A DNA stretch of 64,000 bases from Desulfovibrio desulfuricans (GTDB lineage: Bacteria > Desulfobacterota > Desulfovibrionia > Desulfovibrionales > Desulfovibrionaceae), in NCBI RefSeq assembly GCF_024460775.1, contig NZ_JANFYZ010000005.1:1-64000 (forward strand). The letters are read 5' to 3'. The translations under genes and the position numbers were made by a program. This document shows, in pieces, positions 17,631-25,073 of this stretch (its first letter is position 1; every line of letters begins with the position of its first letter). A model generated the notes under the pieces. That model ran no database searches. It saw only the letters and a program-made list of their open reading frames with translations, and was not told the origin of the DNA.

Positions 17631-18194
17631 ATGCCAAGAATAAATATTGGGGCCAAACCATATGTTATGCCAATGCCAGTGCTAATACTTTCATCGTATG
17701 ATGAAAATAAGAAGCCTTGTGCCATGCTAGCGGTTTGGGGTGGTATCAGTAATGAGACAGAGATTTCCATAACAGTTGCATCACAGCGCCATACATTAAA
17801 GGGAATTCTTACCAGAGGCTCTTTTGTTGTCAGCATGGCGGATGTAGAAAATAAAATAGCCTGTGATTATCTTGGGATAGCAACAGGGAATAAGGTCGAA
17901 GATAAATTTGATAAATCTGGATTCCACACGACAAAATCTGAATTCGTTGATGCCCCTATCATTAATGAACTGCCATTTTCCGTTGAATGCAGACTAAAAA
18001 ATTATGATGAAAAAAATTGGAGGCTTGTTGGAGAGATTGTAAACATTAGCCTTGATGAACGAATTCTTGGAGAAGGTGGAAAAGTATCATTTGAAAAATT
18101 CCATCCCCTTGCTTTTGATTGGATGAATAAAATATATCTTTCAATTGGAGATAAAGTTGGTGATGCATACCGTGATGGTCTTGCATTGAAGTAA
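17631..18194 (+). CDS. Flavin reductase-like (flavoredoxin type) protein
   Basis: 187 residues with a split-barrel FMN-binding layout: MPMPVLILSSYDENKKPCAMLAVWGGISNETEISITVASQR over residues 13-53 matches the flavin reductase-like family. Desulfovibrio flavoredoxin belongs here. The gene is much more AT-rich, with AT-ending codons, than genes on either side, suggesting recent acquisition. GAAGGA lies upstream of ATG 17631. The electron donor and acceptor cannot be told from sequence. Confidence 0.8.
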   Translation: MPRINIGAKPYVMPMPVLILSSYDENKKPCAMLAVWGGISNETEISITVASQRHTLKGILTRGSFVVSMADVENKIACDYLGIATGNKVEDKFDKSGFHTTKSEFVDAPIINELPFSVECRLKNYDEKNWRLVGEIVNISLDERILGEGGKVSFEKFHPLAFDWMNKIYLSIGDKVGDAYRDGLALK

Positions 18195-18225
18195 GCAATT
18201 TCATTTTTTCGTAACGGGCTAAAAT

Positions 18226-18251
18226 AGCCTGGCAATAACAAGGCTGTTTTT
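18226..18251 (+). terminator. Intrinsic terminator after the flavin reductase gene
   Basis: AGCCT/AGGCT stem (18226-18230, 18241-18245) followed by GTTTTT. Confidence 0.65.
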
Positions 18252-18358
18252 ACAAATAGGCAGCCATTGCATTCGCAATAAACCTAATCAATACTGCTCC
18301 TCATGCGCTGAGGTGGCTTTCATTTCCGGGCATAGATAATTTGCCCCCCCAAAAAACA

Positions 18359-18393
18359 TGATCGGCTTTCCCCGCCAAGGAGAAAGCCGATCA
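18359..18393 (-). terminator. Intrinsic terminator for the small zinc-finger gene
   Basis: A perfect 12-bp stem (TGATCGGCTTTC/GAAAGCCGATCA). On the minus strand it is followed by TGTTTTTT, so it ends the gene at 18473-18637. Confidence 0.88.
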
Positions 18394-18472
18394 TTTGTAT
18401 CATCCTGATTTCTGCCTGCCATGCAGGTTTGATCAGGAGGCAAGTTATGTTCATTAATGGGGCCGCTCGGTG

Positions 18473-18637
18473 CTAGTCGCAAACGCCTTCATGTTCGGGG
18501 CCTTCGGGAACAGTGCAGGCTTGCTGCTTTTTTCCGGTTCCGTTGCACTCAAAACACTTCATGCCAGCATCGTCTTTTCCGTTGCCCTGACAAGCCGGGC
18601 AGGTGGTGTAGTCATCAACTCTCGTATTCTGGGCCAT
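18473..18637 (-). CDS. 54-residue DnaJ-type zinc-finger protein
   Basis: A very short gene. The protein begins MAQNTRVDDYTT and has two DnaJ-type zinc-binding repeats, CPACQGNG (residues 13-20) and CFECNGTG (28-35), which would together bind one zinc through four cysteines. Three more residues of note are Cys41 and Cys53 and the short acidic tail. GGGGGA lies 7 nt before ATG 18637, a TTGACA lies at about 18690-18697 upstream, and a strong terminator follows, so it appears to be a stand-alone gene. In DnaJ this module binds unfolded protein; alone, its role is unknown. Confidence 0.8.
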   Translation of the reverse strand: MAQNTRVDDYTTCPACQGNGKDDAGMKCFECNGTGKKQQACTVPEGPEHEGVCD

Positions 18638-18992
18638 AATGAGTCCCCCTTTCTGGAGTTATGCTATACATTACTACTAGCACCCCAGTGTCAAGTGCAC
18701 AAGCGACAGTTCCAGCCCGGATACCCGCAACGGCAGCATGCCGCGCCAGCTTTGGCGCGCTCGTCAGCGAGCGTGCAGATGCCCGGCCCAGCCACCGCCA
18801 GATCCCGCATTCTTCCTATCCGCCCTACCTCGCTGCCTTTCTGCCCTCCAGTCTCCACCCGCAGCCCAGCACTTTTGCTACCGCACAATGTTCACGCTTT
18901 TATTGAAACAGATACCAGCATGACAACCAGCTTGCGGGCATATAATAAAATGTACGCATTTGAACATACAAACACTCTTACACATAAAAACA
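18638..18992. other. Intergenic region between the zinc-finger gene and fmdE-like gene
   Basis: About 355 bp without a convincing gene. It holds promoters for both divergent genes and two small GC-rich hairpins (GCGCCA-GCTT-TGGCGC and GCTCG-TCAG-CGAGC near 18742-18774). The last 80 bp before 18993 are AT-rich. Confidence 0.6.
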
Positions 18993-19562
18993 ATGCAAGA
19001 TATAAAACCTTACCTTGAAAAGGCCGAACAGTATCACGGTCACATTTGCAGCGGGCAGATTCTGGGCATCCGCATGACATTGATGGCGCTGAAAGCACTT
19101 GGCATGTCGCCGCATGACGATATGCGCGATCTGGTTATCTTTCTGGAGACTGACCGCTGCGTTGCGGATGCTTCCTACGTGGTTACTGGCGTGACCGTGG
19201 GGCGCAGACGGGTCAAGATGTACAGCTACGGCAAAACAGCCATGTCGTTTCTGGATTTGAAAAGCGGCAAGGCCGTGCGGGTCAGCGTCATCACCTCTGA
19301 CAGGCCGCCCCACAATGCGGATAAAGCCGCCCAGCTCGCCTTTTGGGAAGGCTACGCCGACAGCGACATTTTTTCCTGCCAGCCTGTGAACATCACCATG
19401 CCGGAGGGCGAACTGCCCGGCCCGCCAGCGCGCATTGCAACCTGCTGCGTCTGCGGCGAGGACGTGCTGGATTGCAAGGAAGTTATGCAGGATGGCAAAA
19501 CATACTGCCGGGCATGCCTCAACGGCGCATACTACAGCCCCATTGGAGGCAGCCATGCATAA
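18993..19562 (+). CDS. FmdE-family protein with C-terminal zinc ribbon
   Basis: 189 residues. Residues 8-150 match the FmdE family (AEQYHGHICSGQILGIRM, with the HGHxC signature). A C-terminal zinc ribbon follows (CCVCGED and YCRACLN, near 152-180). FmdE proteins were named from formylmethanofuran dehydrogenase operons but occur in sulfate reducers, often beside metal-transport genes. The stop overlaps the next start by 8 bp, so this is the first gene of a tight three-gene operon. A role in metal or metallocofactor handling is inferred. Confidence 0.85.
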   Translation: MQDIKPYLEKAEQYHGHICSGQILGIRMTLMALKALGMSPHDDMRDLVIFLETDRCVADASYVVTGVTVGRRRVKMYSYGKTAMSFLDLKSGKAVRVSVITSDRPPHNADKAAQLAFWEGYADSDIFSCQPVNITMPEGELPGPPARIATCCVCGEDVLDCKEVMQDGKTYCRACLNGAYYSPIGGSHA

Positions 19563-20328
19563 CCGCTGGCATTTGTATGACGAACTGGTTGATTCCGTTC
19601 CGTCGAAGGAGCTGGTTAAATCCTTTGTTTACGGCGATCACTGGCTGATGGTGGAATCAGACGCCGGGGGCGTGGGCATGGCCCAGCATTTCCCGACCAT
19701 GCCGGGCGTGCAGGATCCCTCGCTCTCCCCATATGAAATTGTCGGCCAGCCCTTGCGCAAGGTGGCCAACCGCCTAAAATCGTGGGATTTCAATCAGGCC
19801 TCCATCGGCCTTGCGGCCCTTAATGCCGCCAACAACACTCTGGCCCTGCGGCCCGAAAGCCCCATCCAGCCCGGTATAAACCGCATGCCCGGAGATGCCT
19901 TCAAATTTTTTCTTGCAGAGGCTACAGGTAAAAAAGTTGCGGTGATCGGGCATTTTCCCGGTTTGCGCATGCTGCGCCAGCACTGCGACATGTGCATTCT
20001 TGAGCGCAATCCACAGCCCGGCGACCTGCCCGACGCAGCAGCGGAATACGTTCTGCCGGAGCAGGATATTGTTTTTGTCACGGGCACAACATTCATCAAT
20101 AAAACCATCACCCGCCTGCTGGAACTGACCCGGAAGGCCAAGGTTTTCATGGTCGGGCCAAGCACCCCCATGCATCCCCTGCTGTTCCGGCACGGTTTTG
20201 CCTCGCTTTCCGGCCTGGTGGTGGAAAATGCCGCAGGCATGGCCCGCGCCCTTAAAGACAACAACTGCGAGGCCATTTTTGCCAGCGGGGGCCTCAAGGT
20301 AAATCTGCTGCCCGGCGGTGCCCAGTGA
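19555..20328 (+). CDS. DUF364/DUF4213 (putative heavy-metal chelation) protein
   Basis: 257 residues with the N-terminal DUF4213 part and the C-terminal DUF364 part (VAVIGHFPG near 122, VFVTGTTFINKTITRLLEL near 180, MVGPSTPMHP near 205). DUF364 proteins have an enolase N-terminal-like/Rossmann-like architecture and are annotated as putative heavy-metal chelation proteins. GGAGG precedes ATG 19555, which lies within the end of the FmdE gene. It overlaps the following gene by GTGA. Its position suggests a job in processing an imported metal chelate. Confidence 0.82.
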   Translation: MHNRWHLYDELVDSVPSKELVKSFVYGDHWLMVESDAGGVGMAQHFPTMPGVQDPSLSPYEIVGQPLRKVANRLKSWDFNQASIGLAALNAANNTLALRPESPIQPGINRMPGDAFKFFLAEATGKKVAVIGHFPGLRMLRQHCDMCILERNPQPGDLPDAAAEYVLPEQDIVFVTGTTFINKTITRLLELTRKAKVFMVGPSTPMHPLLFRHGFASLSGLVVENAAGMARALKDNNCEAIFASGGLKVNLLPGGAQ

Positions 20329-21146
20329 ATATTGAATATTTTGAGAAGCTTTGGGTCGATTATCAGCCAGACCGCAAGGATGCGCAGGAGTTCTGGAACA
20401 AGCGCGCGCCCTCGTTCAACAAGCGCATTCGCCGCAAAACTGCGGACGAACACCGCCAGCGCCTGATGGAACACCTTGCGCGCAAGGCTGCCCTTGACCA
20501 CAACAGCGCGGTGCTGGATATCGGCTGCGGCCCCGGCGCGCAAAGCCTTGAAATGGCCCCGCTGGTGGGCCGGGTGGAAGGCTTTGACCTTGCGCCCAAC
20601 ATGATTGATCTGGCAAAGGCCAATGCCGTTGAAGACAACTGCCCCAACGCCAGTTTTCGGGTTCTGGACTGGCAGGCGGCAGACATCGACAGCATGGGCT
20701 GGCGCAGACAATTCGATCTGGTTCTGGCATCGCGCACGCCAGCCATCAACAACCGCGCAACGCTGGAAAAGATGATTGCCGCCTCCAGCCGCGCCTGCTG
20801 CATGATCACGCATGTGGAAATGCGCCATTCTGTCAGGGATCAGCTCAAGAGCCTGCTCGACTGGGACGAACAGAAGGCCCGCATTGCCCGCAGTTTCTTC
20901 TGCGCTTTCAACATGCTGTTTCTGATGGGTTTTTATCCTGAGGTAGAATACTTTGACCGGGCGTGGGAAAGCGAAACGACCTTTGAGGATGCGGAACTGA
21001 TGCACCTCAATTATTTCACCAGCATGATGACAATTTCTGACAGCCTGAAAGCCGAAATGCGCAAGAAACTGGCAAGCCTCTGCCGCGACGGGATTATTCA
21101 GGAAAGGGTGGAGTCAAAGCTGGCCGTCATGTTCTGGAAAATATAA
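20325..21146 (+). CDS. SAM-dependent methyltransferase of the metal-uptake operon
   Basis: 273 residues. Motif I is VLDIGCGPGAQSLEMA (about 63-78), followed by the acidic motif VEGFDLAPNMID. The start is a GTG at 20325 overlapping the upstream stop as GTGA, indicating translational coupling. The family is broad and the substrate unknown; its context with FmdE and DUF364 suggests modification of a ligand or corrinoid-like carrier, but that is speculation. Confidence 0.82.
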   Translation: MNIEYFEKLWVDYQPDRKDAQEFWNKRAPSFNKRIRRKTADEHRQRLMEHLARKAALDHNSAVLDIGCGPGAQSLEMAPLVGRVEGFDLAPNMIDLAKANAVEDNCPNASFRVLDWQAADIDSMGWRRQFDLVLASRTPAINNRATLEKMIAASSRACCMITHVEMRHSVRDQLKSLLDWDEQKARIARSFFCAFNMLFLMGFYPEVEYFDRAWESETTFEDAELMHLNYFTSMMTISDSLKAEMRKKLASLCRDGIIQERVESKLAVMFWKI

Positions 21147-21150
21147 CCCT

Positions 21151-21169
21151 CCCGGCCCCACAGGCTGGG
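21151..21169. terminator. Hairpin between convergent operons
   Basis: CCCGGCC-CCACA-GGCTGGG, seven pairs including one G-T, in the 30-bp gap between the two convergent operons. The T-run is short (CTTT). Confidence 0.5.
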
Positions 21170-21176
21170 CTTTCTG

Positions 21177-22235
21177 CTATTTGAGGCTGAACTGAATGGG
21201 AACAACCACGCGGGCGGCCTGCGGCGGCGGCGCAAAGGGCGATGCCCGGTGCACGGCTTCCAGCGCTGATTCGTCCAGCGAATCAAAACCGCTGCTGGTG
21301 CGCAACTCCACATTTTGCGCGGATCCATCCCTGGTGATGGTAAAAGCCACATACACAAGCCCCTGAATGCCCATGCGCTTTGCTTGCGGGCTGTATTCCA
21401 GATATTTGCGGATGCGTTTTTTGATATATTCGTAATTGCCCTTAAGGTAGCCCCCGGCATCACCCTGCCCTTCACTTGCGGCCCCGTTGCCCTGACCGCT
21501 GCTGCCGCTGCCGCGCCCTTGCCCTGATCCCTCTGCCAAAGACATGCCCTGCCCTTGCAGTTTGCTCTGGTTTGCGCCGCTGCCAGCGCCTGAGTCTACG
21601 CCAGCATTTGCGCCAGAACTTGCGCCAGCAGTCGTGGTGCCCGGTTTCAGGTCGGCGACTTTGGCTGTCGTATTGTTGTCTGCCTGCTCCCGGTGCTGAA
21701 CATTCTGTTCCTTGCGGGGCGTGGCTTTTGTAATTTTTTCAACCTTGGCGGGGTGCGGTTTTTCCTTGGGTGACGCATCGGCTGTTTTTTTTGCCGACGC
21801 TTTTTCGGCAATCCGGGGTATGGCAAGGGGAGATTGGGAATCCGCCACGGTGGGTTCGACAGATTTTTCCTGCTGTTGGGGTGTTGGACTTGTTTCTTTT
21901 TGAGCGGCTGCCGCCTCTGCGGCAGGTGCCGCCGCATCCGCCTGCGGCTCTGCATTCTGTTCCGTCTGGGCGCTGCCGCCGCCAGCTCCAGCTGGTTCTC
22001 CGGCGGTGCCTGAACCGGGCTTGCCGTAAGTCAGGGTAATCACCACCCCGTCAAAATCGCCATTGCCCGTGGGCGGCAACAGGCTGCCCAAAAACCATAT
22101 CATCCCCAGCACGGCAAGATGCGCCGCAAATGAGGCCGCAAAAAACCACGGGCCTCTGGTATGCGGCTTTGCGGGCGGCTCCTCAAGATAGGGAGCGGCA
22201 AAAATCTGCCTGTCGGCTGCGGATTCCATACTCAT
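21177..22235 (-). CDS. tonB: TonB energy-transducing protein
   Basis: 352 residues: one N-terminal membrane anchor (about 29-52), a long low-complexity periplasmic spacer rich in Ala, Gly, Gln, Pro and Lys (about 70-270), and a C-terminal TonB domain (YLKGNYEYIKKRIRKYLEYSPQAKRMGIQG and VELRTSSGFDSLDESALEAV). It would pass proton-motive force to the receptor encoded in the same operon. It is last of five genes on the minus strand and overlaps the ATPase gene stop by 4 bp. Confidence 0.92.
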   Translation of the reverse strand: MSMESAADRQIFAAPYLEEPPAKPHTRGPWFFAASFAAHLAVLGMIWFLGSLLPPTGNGDFDGVVITLTYGKPGSGTAGEPAGAGGGSAQTEQNAEPQADAAAPAAEAAAAQKETSPTPQQQEKSVEPTVADSQSPLAIPRIAEKASAKKTADASPKEKPHPAKVEKITKATPRKEQNVQHREQADNNTTAKVADLKPGTTTAGASSGANAGVDSGAGSGANQSKLQGQGMSLAEGSGQGRGSGSSGQGNGAASEGQGDAGGYLKGNYEYIKKRIRKYLEYSPQAKRMGIQGLVYVAFTITRDGSAQNVELRTSSGFDSLDESALEAVHRASPFAPPPQAARVVVPIQFSLK

Positions 22236-22990
22236 GGCGCATCCGGTTCTGTAAGGTGCATCCAGCGCTGGGCCCTGGGGGGCAGGTTGTACAGTTCCTT
22301 GATCTGCGGCACGGTAACAGTGGTGGAAACCGGGCCGTCCGCAACCACATGCCCCGCCTTGAGCAGTATGGCCCGCCCGCCCAGATACACCGCCTGTTCT
22401 GGATGGTGGGTGGTCAGCATGATCGCCGGCCCGGAGCCGGAAAGTTCGCCAATCAGCTCCAGCAAATGAAACTGGTTGCCGTAATCCAGCCCGGTAACTG
22501 GCTCATCCATGACCAAAGCAGAACACTCCTGACACAAGGCCCGCGCAATAAGTACAAGCTGCCGTTGCCCGCCGGATAGCTCCAGATAGGATTTGCGCGC
22601 GTAGCTTGCCATGCGCACCTGCTCCAGAGCGGTCATGGCCCTGTCCACATCCTCGGCAGAAAATCTGAGCCAGGGGCTGCGGGCTGTGCGCCCCATAAGC
22701 ACCACATCAAGAACCTGATAGGCAAAAACGCCCGTATGCATCTGGGGCACATAGGCCAGCGTGCGCGCAAGATCCCGCCGCGAAGTTTCTTCCTGCGGGC
22801 GTCCTTCCAGAAAAACACTGCGGCGCGGCACGGGCAAAAATCCCAGAATGGCCCGGAGCAGCGTTGTTTTGCCGCAACCGTTGGGGCCAAGCACGTTCAC
22901 CACTTCTCCCCGGCCCACGCGCAGAGAGACCTGCTGCAGCACGGGCGGGGCATCAAAATAGCCAAGGGTGAGGTCACGCACTTCAATCAT
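22232..22990 (-). CDS. ABC transporter ATP-binding protein (FepC/BtuD type)
   Basis: 252 residues with Walker A (GPNGCGKTT), signature (LSGGQRQ) and Walker B (ALVMDEP) motifs. Order and similarity match the ATPases of iron-siderophore/cobalamin importers. The ATG at 22990 overlaps the permease stop (ATGATTGA), showing coupling; a longer frame from 23026 is unlikely. Confidence 0.92.
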   Translation of the reverse strand: MIEVRDLTLGYFDAPPVLQQVSLRVGRGEVVNVLGPNGCGKTTLLRAILGFLPVPRRSVFLEGRPQEETSRRDLARTLAYVPQMHTGVFAYQVLDVVLMGRTARSPWLRFSAEDVDRAMTALEQVRMASYARKSYLELSGGQRQLVLIARALCQECSALVMDEPVTGLDYGNQFHLLELIGELSGSGPAIMLTTHHPEQAVYLGGRAILLKAGHVVADGPVSTTVTVPQIKELYNLPPRAQRWMHLTEPDAP

Positions 22991-23996
22991 AGCGTCTCTT
23001 CCAGTCGTACCACAGGCTAAAGGCAAACAGCGGCAGCAGGATGATCGAGGTGGCGATGCCCAGCGGCAGTTCCACTGTCCAGATCGTGCGGATGAACGAA
23101 TCCGTCAGCAGAATAAAGAGCGCGCCGCCCAGGGCTGAATTCAGCAGGCCAAGGCGATTGTCCGGCCCGCAGATAAAACGCATCACGTGCGGAATAACAA
23201 GGCCAACCCAGTTGATGACGCCCGCCATGACAACTGTCAGCGAACACGCCAGCGTTGCCGCCGCAATCAGTTGCATCTTCATGCGCATGCTGTTCACGCC
23301 CAGAGCCATAGCTTCATCATCGCCCATGGAAAGCGCGTTCACGACTTTGCCGTTAAGGCAGATGAAGGCCAGCGCGCAGAGCATGAGCGGGGCCCCCCAT
23401 GCAAGGTGGCGCGGCTCAGTGCGCGAAAGCGTGCCCATGAGCCAGAAAACAATTTCGGGCAACTGTCTGTTGGGGTCTGCCACGTACTGCACAAGCGAGG
23501 TCAGGGCCACAAAAAAGGAGCTGCTCACCATGCCGCCAATGAGCAGGGCAAGAAATCGCGCCTTTGGGTAGAGCATGGAAAAAAACAGGGCAAGGCCCAC
23601 GCCCAGCGCGCCGCCAATAAAGGCCAGCACCTGTGTGGCCGCCATGGATGAAAAGGCCAGAATGCCCACGGCCCCGCCAAAAGCCGCCCCGTGCTGCACC
23701 CCCAGAATACCGGGCGACACAAGCGGATTCTGAAACATGGCCTGGTACACGCTGCCAGATACCGCAAGGCTTGCACCCACCAGCAGAGCAGTGACAATGC
23801 GCGGCAGCCGCAGATTAAAAAACAGGAACAGCACCTGCTTTTGATCGGGGTTGAGCGTGTTTCCAGACCATGCATCGGCAAGCGCGCGGCAGAGCGCGCC
23901 CATGTCCAAAGGGTAGCGGCCCATGTGCAGCGAGAGCAGCACTGCGGCGACCAGCATCACCCCCAGCCAGAGCAAAATTTTTTCAGAACGTGCCAT
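22983..23996 (-). CDS. FecCD-family ABC permease
   Basis: About 337 residues with nine to ten membrane segments and the family motifs LPRIVTALLVGASLAVSGSVYQAMFQNPLVSPGILG (about residues 65-100) and GVINWVGLVIPHVMR (about 265-280). It moves metal chelates or corrinoids across the inner membrane. ATG 23996 is preferred; a TTG nine bases upstream is possible. It overlaps the binding-protein gene by 14 bp. Confidence 0.92.
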   Translation of the reverse strand: MARSEKILLWLGVMLVAAVLLSLHMGRYPLDMGALCRALADAWSGNTLNPDQKQVLFLFFNLRLPRIVTALLVGASLAVSGSVYQAMFQNPLVSPGILGVQHGAAFGGAVGILAFSSMAATQVLAFIGGALGVGLALFFSMLYPKARFLALLIGGMVSSSFFVALTSLVQYVADPNRQLPEIVFWLMGTLSRTEPRHLAWGAPLMLCALAFICLNGKVVNALSMGDDEAMALGVNSMRMKMQLIAAATLACSLTVVMAGVINWVGLVIPHVMRFICGPDNRLGLLNSALGGALFILLTDSFIRTIWTVELPLGIATSIILLPLFAFSLWYDWKRRYD

Positions 23997-25017
23997 AAGG
24001 TTCAAAAAGCTCGTTTATCTGCGCATCGCTCAGATCTAGGTTAAAAAACAGTTTCATGAACCGGCGGCTTTCGGCCTTGATGTCCACTGCGTACAGATCT
24101 GGGTGCAGCAGATTTGCCAGCCATTGCACGCCCATAAGCCGCATATAGGTTGCGGGGCGCTCTATCCAGCTGAAGGGGCCGCGCGGGATAAAATACACCC
24201 TGCCCGCCTGCACCGCAGGCAAGGCCGACCATTGGGGGTCTGTACGTATGCGGCGCATAAGATTGGGGTGGAATACCAGCACCACATCCGGATTATAGGC
24301 CATGACCTGTTCAAACGTGACCTTGAGCTGGGCGTTTTCCGTGCCGGGCGGGCACATGTGCACACTGTCCGCGCCTGCGGCTTCAAGCACCTCGGAACGC
24401 TCGGAATCCTTACAGACCGAGGCAAGCCCGTTGGCTTCCAGCGCCACATACACGCGCGCGCGCCGTTCTGACGGCAGGTCTTTCATGGCCGCAGCCACCC
24501 GGTTCAGCGTTGCATCAGCATATGCGGCAAGGCTTTGCCCGCGCTGTTCGCGATTATACAGCCGCCCCATTGTCAGAAAGCAGGCCGCCATATCCTTCAT
24601 GCTGCCGCCTTGGGCGGTGGATACCTGCATGCCGAGGCTGGTCAGGGTCTGCTCTATGGGCAAATGGTCGTGCATGCTCATGGAGAGGTAAAAGGCCTTT
24701 TTGATGCCGCTTGCCAGCAGCATTTCCCTGTCAGGAATAAACCCCTGCCCATACCAGCCGCCCAGGATGGGCAGGTCGTGATACTGTGGCGGAATAAATT
24801 TTTTTTCATAATCCCGCAGAGGGGTGTTCCATGCTGCAAGCAGCTCCGGCGCAAAGGCGTAAAGCGTGAAGGCCGAGGGCGGCGTGGGGCAATAAACGCT
24901 TCTGGCATCGCCGCTGACGGCAGGCGGCGTGGCCTCTGCCGCGCCTGCGCCAGTGCAAGGCAAAAAAGCTGCAAACATAAGCACTGCCCAAAACAGAAAT
25001 GTACGGCGAATCTGCAT
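23983..25017 (-). CDS. Periplasmic binding protein of the FecB/BtuF class
   Basis: 344 residues with a Sec signal (MQIRRTFLFWAVLMFAAFLP, probable cleavage after GAGA). The mature protein has the two-lobed layout joined by a long helix, with motifs such as VMAYNPDVVLVFHPN near 250 and AGRVYFIPRG near 285. It would deliver the chelate to the FecCD permease. The C-terminal 60 residues, FFNLDLSDAQINELFEPYG, fit that class. Ligand unknown. Confidence 0.88.
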   Translation of the reverse strand: MQIRRTFLFWAVLMFAAFLPCTGAGAAEATPPAVSGDARSVYCPTPPSAFTLYAFAPELLAAWNTPLRDYEKKFIPPQYHDLPILGGWYGQGFIPDREMLLASGIKKAFYLSMSMHDHLPIEQTLTSLGMQVSTAQGGSMKDMAACFLTMGRLYNREQRGQSLAAYADATLNRVAAAMKDLPSERRARVYVALEANGLASVCKDSERSEVLEAAGADSVHMCPPGTENAQLKVTFEQVMAYNPDVVLVFHPNLMRRIRTDPQWSALPAVQAGRVYFIPRGPFSWIERPATYMRLMGVQWLANLLHPDLYAVDIKAESRRFMKLFFNLDLSDAQINELFEPYGTF

Positions 25018-25073
25018 GATATTGCCCCAGGTGGAGCCGCCTGCGGGCGACCCCACCTATTAGGATTAACGTA

